The notes: generated by a model from the letters alone, not told the origin. Positions 1 to 7,723 are shown, counted from the stretch's first letter. The stretch: DNA of 7,723 nucleotides from Alcaligenaceae bacterium (GCA_947445495.1 CANFEI010000044.1:1-7723); one strand, 5' to 3'. Numbers and translations: made by a program.

Positions 1-9
1 AGCGGACCC

Positions 10-1020
10 ATGTTGCCGCCCAAACAAACGCTGGATATGCGGGCGTTTGGCTGGGCTCTACTTGCACACCTCGTACTTGTTTTACTTCTTGTGGTGGGCC
101 TGAACTGGAAGGCCGAGGCTGAAGGTCCCATGCAAATTCAGTTGTGGGCAGACGGCAATAGTCCAGTGAACCCGCCACCCCAGCCGCCGGCAAAAGCGGA
201 ACCACCGCCAGAGCCCACCCCGGCGCCTGAACCAGCACCGGCGCCACCCACCCCGCCTCCTCCACCCACACCCTCCGCGTCGGCTCCTCCGCCGAAGGCT
301 GAGGTCGACCCAGAGATCGCGCTCGATGAAGAGCGCAAGAAGCGCGCTGAGCAAGAGCAGCTGGAGCGGGAAGAGGTCAGGAAAGAAGAAGAACGCATTA
401 AGCGGGAACGCGATCTCGCTGCCAAGAGGTAACGCGAACGCCTAGAGCAACAACGCGAAAAAACGGAACGTCTTGAAGCCGAGAAGCGCGCCAAGGAAGA
501 AGCGGCAGCAAAAGCTGCGCTAGAAAAGAAGAAAAAAGAAGAGGCCGACAAGATCGCCAAAGAAAAAGCCGAGGCTGACCAAAAGGCAAAAGAGAAAGCG
601 CTAGCGGATCAAAGAGCTAAAGAAGCCGCGGCCGCAGCCGCCAAACGTGAGCAGGCGCTGCGCGATGCGTTCCGTAACGACGCCATGGGCGCCGCGGGAA
701 TTCCCGGCGGGACGGCAGACCGTAACCAGGCGGGCGGTGGGCGTAATGATGGCTACGGCGCCCAAGTGCGAGCCTGCGTACAACCTGGCGTGGCATTCCC
801 TACACCCTCACGTAGCGGCGCCGCAAATCCTGCGGCCGTTTACCGCGTACAACTACGCCCAGATGGCACGATTGCTGATGTCAAGCTGACGCGGGGCTCA
901 GGCAACCCGAACTTTGATCGGGCAGTAGAAACCGGCATCAGGCGCTGTTCACCTTTCCCAAAGCCCCCTTCGGGCAGCTACCCAGGTTACATCGACGTCA
1001 ATTACAATATGTATGACTGA
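10..1020 (+). pseudogene. tolA: TolA, inner-membrane-anchored trans-periplasmic energy-transducing protein, interrupted by an in-frame stop codon
   Basis: TolA couples the TolQR proton motor in the inner membrane to TolB and Pal at the outer membrane. Numbering from the ATG at 10, residues about 12-33 form one transmembrane helix containing His20, matching the His in the E. coli TolA helix that engages TolQR. Residues 52-95 are a proline-rich spacer, and a Glu/Lys/Arg/Ala helical stalk runs from about 106 to 220. The C-terminal domain (about 250-336) has the TolA/TonB-like pattern YRVQLRPDG and ends in NYNMYD; Cys256 and Cys313 could form a disulfide. Codon 141 is TAA (430-432), but the same frame then runs open to the TGA at 1018-1020 with unchanged stalk composition, so the lesion is a single base substitution or a sequencing error. 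The frame is open back to base 1, so the true start could lie slightly upstream. If the stop is real, the product is a 140-residue stub lacking the TolB/Pal-contacting domain. tolB follows after 17 bases. Identity is confident; functional status is uncertain. Confidence 0.88.
430..432 (+). other. Premature in-frame TAA within the tolA stalk
   Basis: The codons read AAG AGG TAA CGC GAA CGC, inside a long charged helix. One substitution at the first base from CAA (Gln), GAA (Glu) or AAA (Lys) would explain it, and all three residues are common in the flanking stalk. There is no frame change across the site. UAA is the least leaky stop codon, and nothing nearby suggests programmed readthrough or frameshifting. 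Confidence 0.9.
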
Positions 1021-1021
1021 T

Positions 1022-1026
1022 AGGAG
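1022..1026 (+). promoter_or_regulatory. Ribosome binding site of tolB
   Basis: AGGAG lies just after the tolA stop. It is 11 bases from the ATG at 1038 and 14 from the in-frame ATG at 1041. The spacing is long for both but favours 1038, so the protein probably begins Met-Met. Confidence 0.6.
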
Positions 1027-1037
1027 CTCGTAAAGAT

Positions 1038-2366
1038 ATGATGTCCCCCCACTCATTTGGCAACCGACAATCTGCCCGCAGCTTTTTACCGAGCGCTCGC
1101 ATTTGGTTTGCCCTGTGTCTCGCAATACTCGGCCTGCTCGCCGGTCTACCCGCGCACGCACAGCTGCGGGTCGACATCTCGGGGACGGGCGCACAGCAAT
1201 ACCCCGTCGCGATCGCTGACTTCAGTGGTGATGCCGCTGGCGCGCAAATTGCTGAAATTATTCGTGCCGATCTGACGCGCTCTGGACAATTCCGCCTGAT
1301 TTCGACCTCCGGATCCAATCTGACGGTCGACACCCCTATTGCCTTCGATGAATGGCGCACACGGGGCGCTGACTTCATCGCATACGGCACAGTCGTGCGT
1401 ACGCCCGATGGGCGCTTCGAAGTCAAGTATCGCTTGGGCGACACCGTCAAACGCGGCCCCCTCGATGGCGTAGCCTTCTCTGGCACCGAAAAAGAGCTTC
1501 GGCGCGTGGCACATCAAATCTCAGACCGTATCTACGAGAAAATCACGGGCATTCGAGGCGTGTTTGCCACCCGCATCGCTTACGTTCTGAAGCAAGGCAA
1601 CACTTACGAGCTGCAAATTGCCGATGCGGACGGTCAAAACCCCCAGGTTGCCCTGCGCTCGCGCGAACCCGTTATTTCACCCACTTGGTCACCAGATGGT
1701 TCGCGCTTGGCCTACGTCAGCTTTGAATCCGGCAAACCAGTGGTCTATGTGCATGAACTCGCCACCAGCAAGCGCTTTCCGGTCGCAAATTTCAAGGGCA
1801 ATAACTCCGCGCCAGCTTGGTCGCCAGATGGTAGCCAGCTAGCGGTCGTACTTACCCGTGATGGTTTATCGCAGATTTATACCGTCAGCGCTGCCGATGG
1901 CTCGAACTTGCGTCGCATCACGCGCTCGCCACTCATCGACACCGAGCCTGTCTTCAGCCCGGACGGACGCTCCCTGTACTTCACGAGCGACCGCAGTGGC
2001 AGCCCCCAGATCTATCAGGCTGGACTTGATGGCGGAGAGCCTCGCCGCATAACCTTCAACGGCGGTTACAATATCTCACCTAGAATTTCTCCAGATGGCA
2101 AAACGTTGCTCACTGTAACGCGCCGAGACGGGGCATACCGTATCGTTTCGTTGAATCTGACGAACAACGCCGAGTCCTTCCTTACGGCTGGACGAGATGA
2201 TCAGTCGCCCAGTTTCGCGCCCAATGGCATGCAAGTGTTGTATGCCTCCGTGCAAGGTGGTCGGAGTGTCTTGGCCGGTGTGTCCAGCGATGGGCGCGTA
2301 CGCCAAACACTATCAATCCTGAACGGTGAAATACGCGAACCCACCTGGGGCCCGTTTTCCAAATAG
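1038..2366 (+). CDS. tolB: TolB, periplasmic beta-propeller protein of the Tol-Pal system
   Basis: TolB is a soluble periplasmic protein that binds Pal and is displaced by TolA, which makes Pal mobile for recruitment to the division site. The 442-residue product has a long signal peptide: a basic N-region with Arg10, Arg14 and Arg21, a hydrophobic core at about 22-37, and AHA before a predicted cut between Ala41 and Gln42. That leaves a mature chain of about 401 residues, close to the E. coli protein. An N-terminal alpha/beta domain (about 42-165) carries an IADF motif. It is followed by a C-terminal propeller with repeated SPDG blades: PTWSPDG, PAWSPDG, PVFSPDG, PRISPDG and a degenerate PSFAPNG. 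The mature N-terminus, which serves as the TolA-binding box in E. coli TolB, is present. The gene sits in the standard order after tolA and 26 bases before pal. No lesion is visible, but its translation and transcription may suffer polarity if the upstream tolA stop is real. Confidence 0.96.
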   Translation: MMSPHSFGNRQSARSFLPSARIWFALCLAILGLLAGLPAHAQLRVDISGTGAQQYPVAIADFSGDAAGAQIAEIIRADLTRSGQFRLISTSGSNLTVDTPIAFDEWRTRGADFIAYGTVVRTPDGRFEVKYRLGDTVKRGPLDGVAFSGTEKELRRVAHQISDRIYEKITGIRGVFATRIAYVLKQGNTYELQIADADGQNPQVALRSREPVISPTWSPDGSRLAYVSFESGKPVVYVHELATSKRFPVANFKGNNSAPAWSPDGSQLAVVLTRDGLSQIYTVSAADGSNLRRITRSPLIDTEPVFSPDGRSLYFTSDRSGSPQIYQAGLDGGEPRRITFNGGYNISPRISPDGKTLLTVTRRDGAYRIVSLNLTNNAESFLTAGRDDQSPSFAPNGMQVLYASVQGGRSVLAGVSSDGRVRQTLSILNGEIREPTWGPFSK

Positions 2367-2392
2367 TCGAATCTCCTAGCAAAGGAAATGTA

Positions 2393-2878
2393 ATGAAAGC
2401 TCGTATCGCCAAAGCGTTAACCATTGCGGCAGTTGCCGCGAGTCTTGTTGCGTGTAGTTCAGTCTCTCTGGATGACCAGGCAGGCGCTGGCGCCGGTGCG
2501 GACGGCTCGGGAATTCTTGATCCATTCAACCCGCAAAGTATTTTGGCTAAGCAGCGCTCTGTTTACTTTGACTTCAATGGCTACACGGTCAGCGAACAGT
2601 ACCGTAGCCTCGTTGAAACCCACGGTAAATACCTAGCAAGCAAGCCCCAGCAGCGTGTGGTAATTGAAGGCAACACCGACGCACGTGGCGGCTCGGAATA
2701 CAACCTGGCGCTCGGCCAACGTCGTGCAGAAGCCGTTCGCCGCATGCTGACCTTGATTGGTGTATCCGATACCCAAGTTGAAACCATCAGCTTCGGTAAA
2801 GAAAAGCCAAAAGCACTGGGCGATAGCGATGCGGATTACGCTGAAAACCGTCGCGCGGATTTCAACTACAAGCGTTAA
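2393..2878 (+). CDS. pal: Pal, peptidoglycan-associated outer-membrane lipoprotein
   Basis: Pal anchors the outer membrane to peptidoglycan and is the cargo concentrated at the septum by the Tol machine. The 161-residue product has a lipoprotein signal peptide with lipobox LVAC, so Cys21 would be the lipidated residue. Ser22 at the +2 position (no Asp) predicts outer-membrane sorting. A short flexible Gly/Ala-rich linker (about 29-42) leads to an OmpA-like domain from about residue 55 to the end. Its peptidoglycan-binding signature is intact: NTDARGG followed by YNLALGQRRA, with the conserved Asp and Arg that contact meso-diaminopimelate in this family. The terminal ENRRAD motif is also typical. 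The start is supported by AAGGAA at 2382-2387, five bases before the ATG. The sequence closely resembles Bordetella-type Pal from memory. It is the third gene of the operon; a GC-rich hairpin follows it. Confidence 0.97.
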   Translation: MKARIAKALTIAAVAASLVACSSVSLDDQAGAGAGADGSGILDPFNPQSILAKQRSVYFDFNGYTVSEQYRSLVETHGKYLASKPQQRVVIEGNTDARGGSEYNLALGQRRAEAVRRMLTLIGVSDTQVETISFGKEKPKALGDSDADYAENRRADFNYKR

Positions 2879-2906
2879 TTCATTACGCTTAAGTTAGATC
2901 TGTGCG

Positions 2907-2926
2907 GGGCGGCTGATAGGCCGCCC
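2907..2926 (+). terminator. GC-rich hairpin between pal and cpoB (attenuator or mRNA 3'-end stabiliser)
   Basis: A perfect 7-bp inverted repeat, GGGCGGC (2907-2913) and GCCGCCC (2920-2926), encloses the six-base loop TGATAG. The next bases (TGTTACTTTC) lack a continuous T run, so this is at best a weak intrinsic terminator. It more likely protects the pal message end or lowers cpoB transcription relative to pal. The stem is seen directly; the role is inferred. Confidence 0.5.
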
Positions 2927-2950
2927 TGTTACTTTCGAAAGGAATCACCT

Positions 2951-3643
2951 ATGATTTTTAAATCATCGATTATTCGCCAAGTTGTGCTCGGGCTCACGAT
3001 TTCCGGCGGTGTTGTTCTGAGCCACACCGCGTTCGCGTTTGCCGACGACGACGCACGCAAAGCAATCGTAGAGTTACGTCAACAAGTTCGAACTCTGACA
3101 GAAGCAAATCAACGCGCGCGCATACAGCTTGCAGACCAAATCGAAGCCTTGGAGCAAGAGGTGATGCGTCTACGCGGTGACATGGAACAATTGACGCGAC
3201 CAGGCGGCGCAGGTGGTGCGTCTAGTGCGGCAGGCGGCGGGCGTGCACCCGATGCGCAATCGCAAGACCCGAGAGAGCAGTCTGCCTTTGAGCAGTCGAT
3301 GGAAACGTTTCGCAAAGGCCAGTACAAAGAAACGATTCAAAATCTCACAGCGTTCATGACGCTATACCCTGACAGTACGCTCACACCCACTGCGCAGTTT
3401 TATCTTGGCAGCAGCCGCTACGCGCTCAAAGACTTCAAAGGTGCGATGGGGACTTTGCAAGCGATGGTTCAAAAATTCCCAACGCAGCAGCGTGCTCCAG
3501 ACGCCTTGTTAATGGTTGCCGCCTGCCAGATTGAACTCAATAATCGTCCTGGCGCAAAGGTGACGCTGCAACGCATTGTCAAAGATTACAAGGGCACACC
3601 CGCCGCTGACACGGCAGCGAAGCGTCTGCCGCTTTTACAGTAG
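2951..3643 (+). CDS. cpoB: CpoB (YbgF), periplasmic coordinator of peptidoglycan synthesis and outer-membrane constriction
   Basis: In E. coli CpoB interacts with TolA and PBP1B/LpoB and coordinates septal wall synthesis with outer-membrane constriction. This 230-residue protein has a signal peptide (hydrophobic stretch about 11-31) with an Ala-Phe-Ala site, probably cut between Ala31 and Asp32. Residues about 35-83 form a heptad-like coiled coil rich in Leu, Gln, Arg and Glu, the trimerisation segment of the family. A Gly/Ala/Ser-rich linker at about 84-105 connects to a C-terminal domain of about three TPR repeats, recognisable by FRKGQYKETI, AQFYLGSSRYALKDFKGA and a last helix pair ending at KRLPLLQ. 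The length is slightly below E. coli (263), with a shorter linker. AAAGGA at 2938-2943, seven bases from the ATG, supports the start. It is the last tol-pal gene on this strand; the next gene converges on it after 44 bases. No lesion is seen. Confidence 0.94.
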   Translation: MIFKSSIIRQVVLGLTISGGVVLSHTAFAFADDDARKAIVELRQQVRTLTEANQRARIQLADQIEALEQEVMRLRGDMEQLTRPGGAGGASSAAGGGRAPDAQSQDPREQSAFEQSMETFRKGQYKETIQNLTAFMTLYPDSTLTPTAQFYLGSSRYALKDFKGAMGTLQAMVQKFPTQQRAPDALLMVAACQIELNNRPGAKVTLQRIVKDYKGTPAADTAAKRLPLLQ

Positions 3644-3687
3644 CCCTATTGTTCGACGCGCGGGCGTAAGTCTGTACAGCGCCTGAA

Positions 3688-4602
3688 TCAAGGCATCGTC
3701 AATAAGAGACAGGCGACGCCGGCAACGATCAGTACGATGCCGAGCGTTTCCCGTCTGGTGCTCTTGCTCAAGAATACGCGCCAGGAAAGCAACTGTGCGA
3801 ACAACACCTCAACCAAACCAAGTGTGCGGACATTCGCCGCCGCTGTCAGGGCAAAACCAAGAAACCAACCTTGTGACGCCGAAGCGCCAAGTAAACCACC
3901 CCAGATTGAAATACGCCACGCTTTCAGACAGCGCACCCACGCCTCGTAATGAAACGTCATCATCCAGGCTGCCAATAAGACGGTCTGTAAACCCAGTCCA
4001 CAAGTCAAGGTCCACGAGGCTCGCACGAAAAAATGCGCCTCACCTAAGGCCAAGATGCCGCCTCGGAAAGACACTGCAGCAATCGCAAAACATGCAGCCG
4101 CCAACAACCCCAACACAACAGGCTGCCAGGAAGGTCCTGCCTCACCGTCAGCCGCTGGCTTAGACGCCATGATGGTCACGCCCACGGTCGCGATAATAAT
4201 CGCCCCCATCGCCAATAAAGAGATTTGATCGCCCAACACAATGAGACCAAACAACGCTACCTGGACAGGCTCAGTCTTTGTCCAAGCCGTCACCACAACG
4301 AATGCGCGTTGCCGCATGGCCGCTAGCATCAACGCCGTCGCGGCGATTTGCGACAGTGCCCCCGCCAGAACAAATAAGACAAAGTTCAAATTCATCGAGG
4401 GCAACACCGAACCCGTTACAAAGATAGCGATGAGTGTGAATAACAATGCGAAGGGGAAACCGTACAAAAAACGAACCTGTGTTGCGCCGAGCGTACCGAG
4501 CTGCTCAGTGAGGCTGCGCTGTATGGCATTGCGGCCTGCCTGCGCCGCCGCTGCAAAAATTGAGGCGGGTATCCATAACCACGTCCACTCATGCTCTGTC
4601 AT
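3688..4602 (-). CDS. EamA/DMT-superfamily transporter, probable metabolite exporter or permease
   Basis: The 304-residue protein is almost entirely hydrophobic, with about ten predicted membrane helices (roughly 8-23, 42-64, 72-96, 100-123, 126-147, 159-184, 193-215, 231-255, 264-278 and 286-303). It shows the internal duplication of the drug/metabolite transporter superfamily: each half has an equivalent helix near its end, TEPVQVALFGLIVLGD in the first half and GLVEVLFAQLLSWRVF in the second. Family members move amino acids, metabolites or sugars across the inner membrane; the substrate here cannot be read from sequence. On the minus strand an AGG-containing site lies about nine bases before the ATG. 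The gene begins 49 bases after the Ldh_2 dehydrogenase gene on the same strand, so co-transcription is likely and a link to that enzyme's substrate or product is possible but unproven. It ends 44 bases from the convergent cpoB. The family call is fairly secure; the function is open. Confidence 0.85.
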   Translation of the reverse strand: MTEHEWTWLWIPASIFAAAAQAGRNAIQRSLTEQLGTLGATQVRFLYGFPFALLFTLIAIFVTGSVLPSMNLNFVLFVLAGALSQIAATALMLAAMRQRAFVVVTAWTKTEPVQVALFGLIVLGDQISLLAMGAIIIATVGVTIMASKPAADGEAGPSWQPVVLGLLAAACFAIAAVSFRGGILALGEAHFFVRASWTLTCGLGLQTVLLAAWMMTFHYEAWVRCLKAWRISIWGGLLGASASQGWFLGFALTAAANVRTLGLVEVLFAQLLSWRVFLSKSTRRETLGIVLIVAGVACLLLTMP

Positions 4603-4651
4603 CTTGGGCTACCTGTCTAGAAAAGAAACAGCTCGATTAAATTAGAGGTAA

Positions 4652-5701
4652 TTACTTTGTACGCGCTGCGTGTTGATGCAGCAACGTAACAGTGGCGGCA
4701 TCAAGCGTGATGCCCTGCGCACGCTGTTGCTTCATTTTCTGCAGCTCGATTTCGCCCGGCACAATAACAGGGCGCCCCTCAACAGCGGCGGGGCTGTCGT
4801 GCAAGATCGATGCAAAATCGGTCATACGTTCGGTGAGCCACTGCATCGATCCAAGCATCTGCGTATTGATCAAAATAAAGAAATGACCCAAGTTCTGTGG
4901 CTCATCAGGCGCATCGACCCAAGATTTCACGTGGGTTAGATAGGCTGCGTTAGAGAGCAGCCCCGCAAACAAATCAACCAGCAGGGCCAGTCCATAACCC
5001 TTGTGACCCCCAATCGGCTGCAAAAATCCATCGAGGGCGGCCTTCGGGTCTGTTGTTGGCCGGCCTTTGTCGTCGGTTGCCCAAGTATCTGGGATTGCCT
5101 CGCCACGCTTGAATGCGTTACGGATTTTGGCCCGTGCCACGACGCTCATGGCCATGTCCAGCAAAAAGGGATCGCCGCCTGGGTTTGGTACGCCGAAACC
5201 GAGCGGGCTATTGCCTAGGCGCGCATCACTGCCGCCCCAAGGAGCGATAGTAGTCGTTGCATTACTGCCGATGATGCTTGCAAAACCTTGCTGCGCCGCA
5301 ATCAGTGAGTAGGGAGAGATCGGTCCAAAATGATTACTGCCACGCGCAAACGCCATTCCGATTCCACATTGCTTGGCGGCGTCCATCGCCGCACGCAGTG
5401 CGTGCATACCGACCAGCGGCCCGACGCCATTATCACCATCCACGAGGCGCAGAGCGGGCGCTGGCGTCTGCACGGTGATCTTGGGCTGGGCACGGATGCC
5501 CTTCACAAGCAACCGGTCGCCGTAGGACTCAACCCGCGACAGACCGTGCGTACTCAAACCGAACAGATCGGCCATGACGAGCACTTGCACAACATCTTTT
5601 GCGTCTGCTTGCGTCAAGCCTAGCCCTTGAAACGCCTTGACCGCTAAAACAGAGAGCTCAGCCTCGGACCATACCGTTTGCACCTGCGCATCTTGAGTCA
5701 T
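4652..5701 (-). CDS. Malate/L-lactate dehydrogenase family (Ldh_2, type-2) NAD(P)-dependent oxidoreductase
   Basis: This family reversibly oxidises 2-hydroxy acids to 2-oxo acids using NAD or NADP. Characterised members act on malate, L-lactate, ureidoglycolate, sulfolactate or 2,3-diketogulonate, and some reduce cyclic imino acids. The 349-residue length is normal. Family motifs in order are STHGLSR with His52, RGSNHFGP with His124, the SNATTTIAPWGG stretch at about 146-157, GNSPLGFGVP at 163-172, LLDMAMSVVARAKI at 180-193 and GGHKGYGLALLVD starting at 231. The C-terminus carries the usual PGEIE and RAQGI elements. No membrane segment or signal peptide is seen, so it is cytoplasmic. The start is fixed by a strong ribosome binding site at 5707-5715. 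The groEL terminator lies upstream, so the gene needs its own promoter in the roughly 80-base gap; I see no convincing one. The EamA transporter gene follows at 49 bases. The family is secure; the substrate is not determinable. Confidence 0.92.
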   Translation of the reverse strand: MTQDAQVQTVWSEAELSVLAVKAFQGLGLTQADAKDVVQVLVMADLFGLSTHGLSRVESYGDRLLVKGIRAQPKITVQTPAPALRLVDGDNGVGPLVGMHALRAAMDAAKQCGIGMAFARGSNHFGPISPYSLIAAQQGFASIIGSNATTTIAPWGGSDARLGNSPLGFGVPNPGGDPFLLDMAMSVVARAKIRNAFKRGEAIPDTWATDDKGRPTTDPKAALDGFLQPIGGHKGYGLALLVDLFAGLLSNAAYLTHVKSWVDAPDEPQNLGHFFILINTQMLGSMQWLTERMTDFASILHDSPAAVEGRPVIVPGEIELQKMKQQRAQGITLDAATVTLLHQHAARTK

Positions 5702-5706
5702 CTACA

Positions 5707-5715
5707 ACCGCCTTA
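5707..5715 (-). promoter_or_regulatory. Strong ribosome binding site of the Ldh_2 gene
   Basis: On the minus strand this reads TAAGGCGGT, one mismatch from the full anti-16S consensus TAAGGAGGT. It lies five bases before the ATG at 5701, which fixes that start. Confidence 0.75.
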
Positions 5716-5793
5716 TTACATCTGTGGATCCAAGCATACCCGTGAGCGAGCTTGCCGTCATAGGCGAAGATTGTACGCAAAGACGCCACGCAT

Positions 5794-5825
5794 AAAAAAA
5801 CCCCCGGTAAATAACCCGGGGGTTT
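5794..5825 (-). terminator. Rho-independent terminator of groESL
   Basis: Read on the minus strand, a perfect 10-bp stem (AAACCCCCGG with CCGGGGGTTT) encloses an eight-base AT-rich loop and runs into an unbroken run of seven T (plus-strand A at 5794-5800). It lies about 50 bases past the groEL stop. On the plus strand only three T follow the stem, so it acts mainly on leftward transcription and isolates groESL from the dehydrogenase gene. Confidence 0.93.
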
Positions 5826-5833
5826 CGTGCGTA

Positions 5834-5850
5834 CCCCGAAAAAATCGGGG
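5834..5850 (-). other. Short hairpin between the groEL stop and its terminator
   Basis: A perfect 6-bp inverted repeat, CCCCGA (5834-5839) and TCGGGG (5845-5850), encloses a five-base homopolymer loop (T on the transcribed strand). It lies 22 bases past the groEL stop and 8 bases before the terminator stem. No T run follows it, so it is probably an accessory 3'-end structure rather than a second terminator. Confidence 0.55.
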
Positions 5851-5872
5851 CTGGTGTCTGAAAGACCTGAGC

Positions 5873-7528
<1,656 letters not shown>

Positions 7529-7533
7529 TTAGA

Positions 7534-7541
7534 TTCCTTCT
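7534..7541 (-). promoter_or_regulatory. Ribosome binding site of groEL
   Basis: The minus strand reads AGAAGGAA five bases before the groEL ATG, inside the 25-base groES-groEL gap. It confirms the start that gives the canonical MAAKQV N-terminus. Confidence 0.75.
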
Positions 7542-7553
7542 GTGTTCTGTGAA

Positions 7554-7723
7554 TTACTGGACCACAGCGAGGATTTCTTCCTCGCGAATGACGAGGACTT
7601 CTTCGCCATCGACTTTAACGGTCTGGCCGGCATACTTGCCGAACAGAACTTTGTCGCCGACTTTGACATCCATCTTCAACACTTTGCCGTCTTCGGTTTG
7701 TTTACCGGGACCAACGGCTAGCA
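7554..7723 (-). CDS. groES: GroES, 10-kDa co-chaperonin (C-terminal part; start lies beyond the window)
   Basis: GroES is the heptameric lid that caps GroEL and encloses the substrate. Only the last 55 codons plus the TAA stop (7554-7556) are inside the window, together with two bases of a further codon. The translated end contains [30 protein letters not shown], then [21 protein letters not shown] in two adjoining pieces, which is the conserved C-terminal half of the GroES barrel. The VGPG segment follows the mobile-loop half of the protein, which is missing here only because of the window edge. The gene is immediately upstream of groEL on the same strand and is surely co-transcribed with it. 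No internal stop or frameshift is seen in the visible part. Confidence 0.96.
   Translation of the reverse strand, partial: LAVGPGKQTEDGKVLKMDVKVGDKVLFGKYAGQTVKVDGEEVLVIREEEILAVVQ

Noticed and set aside
430..450. Programmed frameshift, stop-codon recoding or selenocysteine/pyrrolysine-type readthrough in tolA.
   Set aside because: The codon is UAA, not UGA or UAG. The frame does not change across it, and no slippery heptamer or obvious stem follows. A point change or sequence error is simpler.
138..560. A 140-codon minus-strand open frame rich in Ser, Arg and Phe opposite tolA.
   Set aside because: It mirrors the proline-rich and charged repeats of tolA, has low-complexity composition and lacks a credible ribosome binding site.
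647..889. A plus-strand open frame of 80 codons overlapping the tolA C-terminal region in another frame.
   Set aside because: The frame of the 685-1020 segment encodes a clear TolA C-terminal domain, and this frame shows no family motif. It is a shadow and not evidence for a frameshift.
5716..5793. A TACAAT -10-like hexamer on the minus strand (plus 5770-5775) as promoter of the Ldh_2 gene.
   Set aside because: No good -35 hexamer lies 16-18 bases upstream, where the terminator T run sits. A promoter must exist near here if groESL transcription stops, but sequence alone does not place it.

Overview
The window looks like chromosomal DNA of a betaproteobacterium, most likely Burkholderiales and probably Alcaligenaceae (the Bordetella/Achromobacter side). 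The basis is recall, not a search: the Pal, CpoB and GroEL proteins read like those of that group, the cell envelope is clearly Gram-negative, and GC content is moderate by eye. I cannot name a genus.

Layout, left to right. Positions 1-3643 (+ strand) carry the distal part of a tol-pal operon: tolA, tolB, pal and cpoB (ybgF). tolQ and tolR would lie to the left, outside the window. Together these genes make the trans-envelope machine that draws the outer membrane inward at the division site and links it to peptidoglycan synthesis. tolB, pal and cpoB look intact. tolA carries an in-frame TAA at codon 141, yet the same frame stays open for another 195 codons and encodes a normal-looking C-terminal domain. 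It is either a very recent nonsense allele or a base-call error.

Positions 3688-5701 (- strand) hold two metabolic genes that converge on cpoB. One is a malate/L-lactate dehydrogenase family (Ldh_2) oxidoreductase. Forty-nine bases downstream of it, on the same strand, is a ten-helix EamA/DMT-family transporter. They probably form a small transcription unit, with unknown substrate.

Positions 5794-7723 (- strand) hold the groESL chaperonin operon: a partial groES (its start is off the right edge), a complete groEL, a short hairpin just after groEL, and then a textbook Rho-independent terminator. The terminator separates groESL from the dehydrogenase gene.

Genes are tightly packed. No gap exceeds 300 bases, and I see no RNA gene, insertion sequence, phage gene, CRISPR array or attachment site. 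I found no evidence of a new biological system. The most noteworthy observation is the nonsense codon in tolA.
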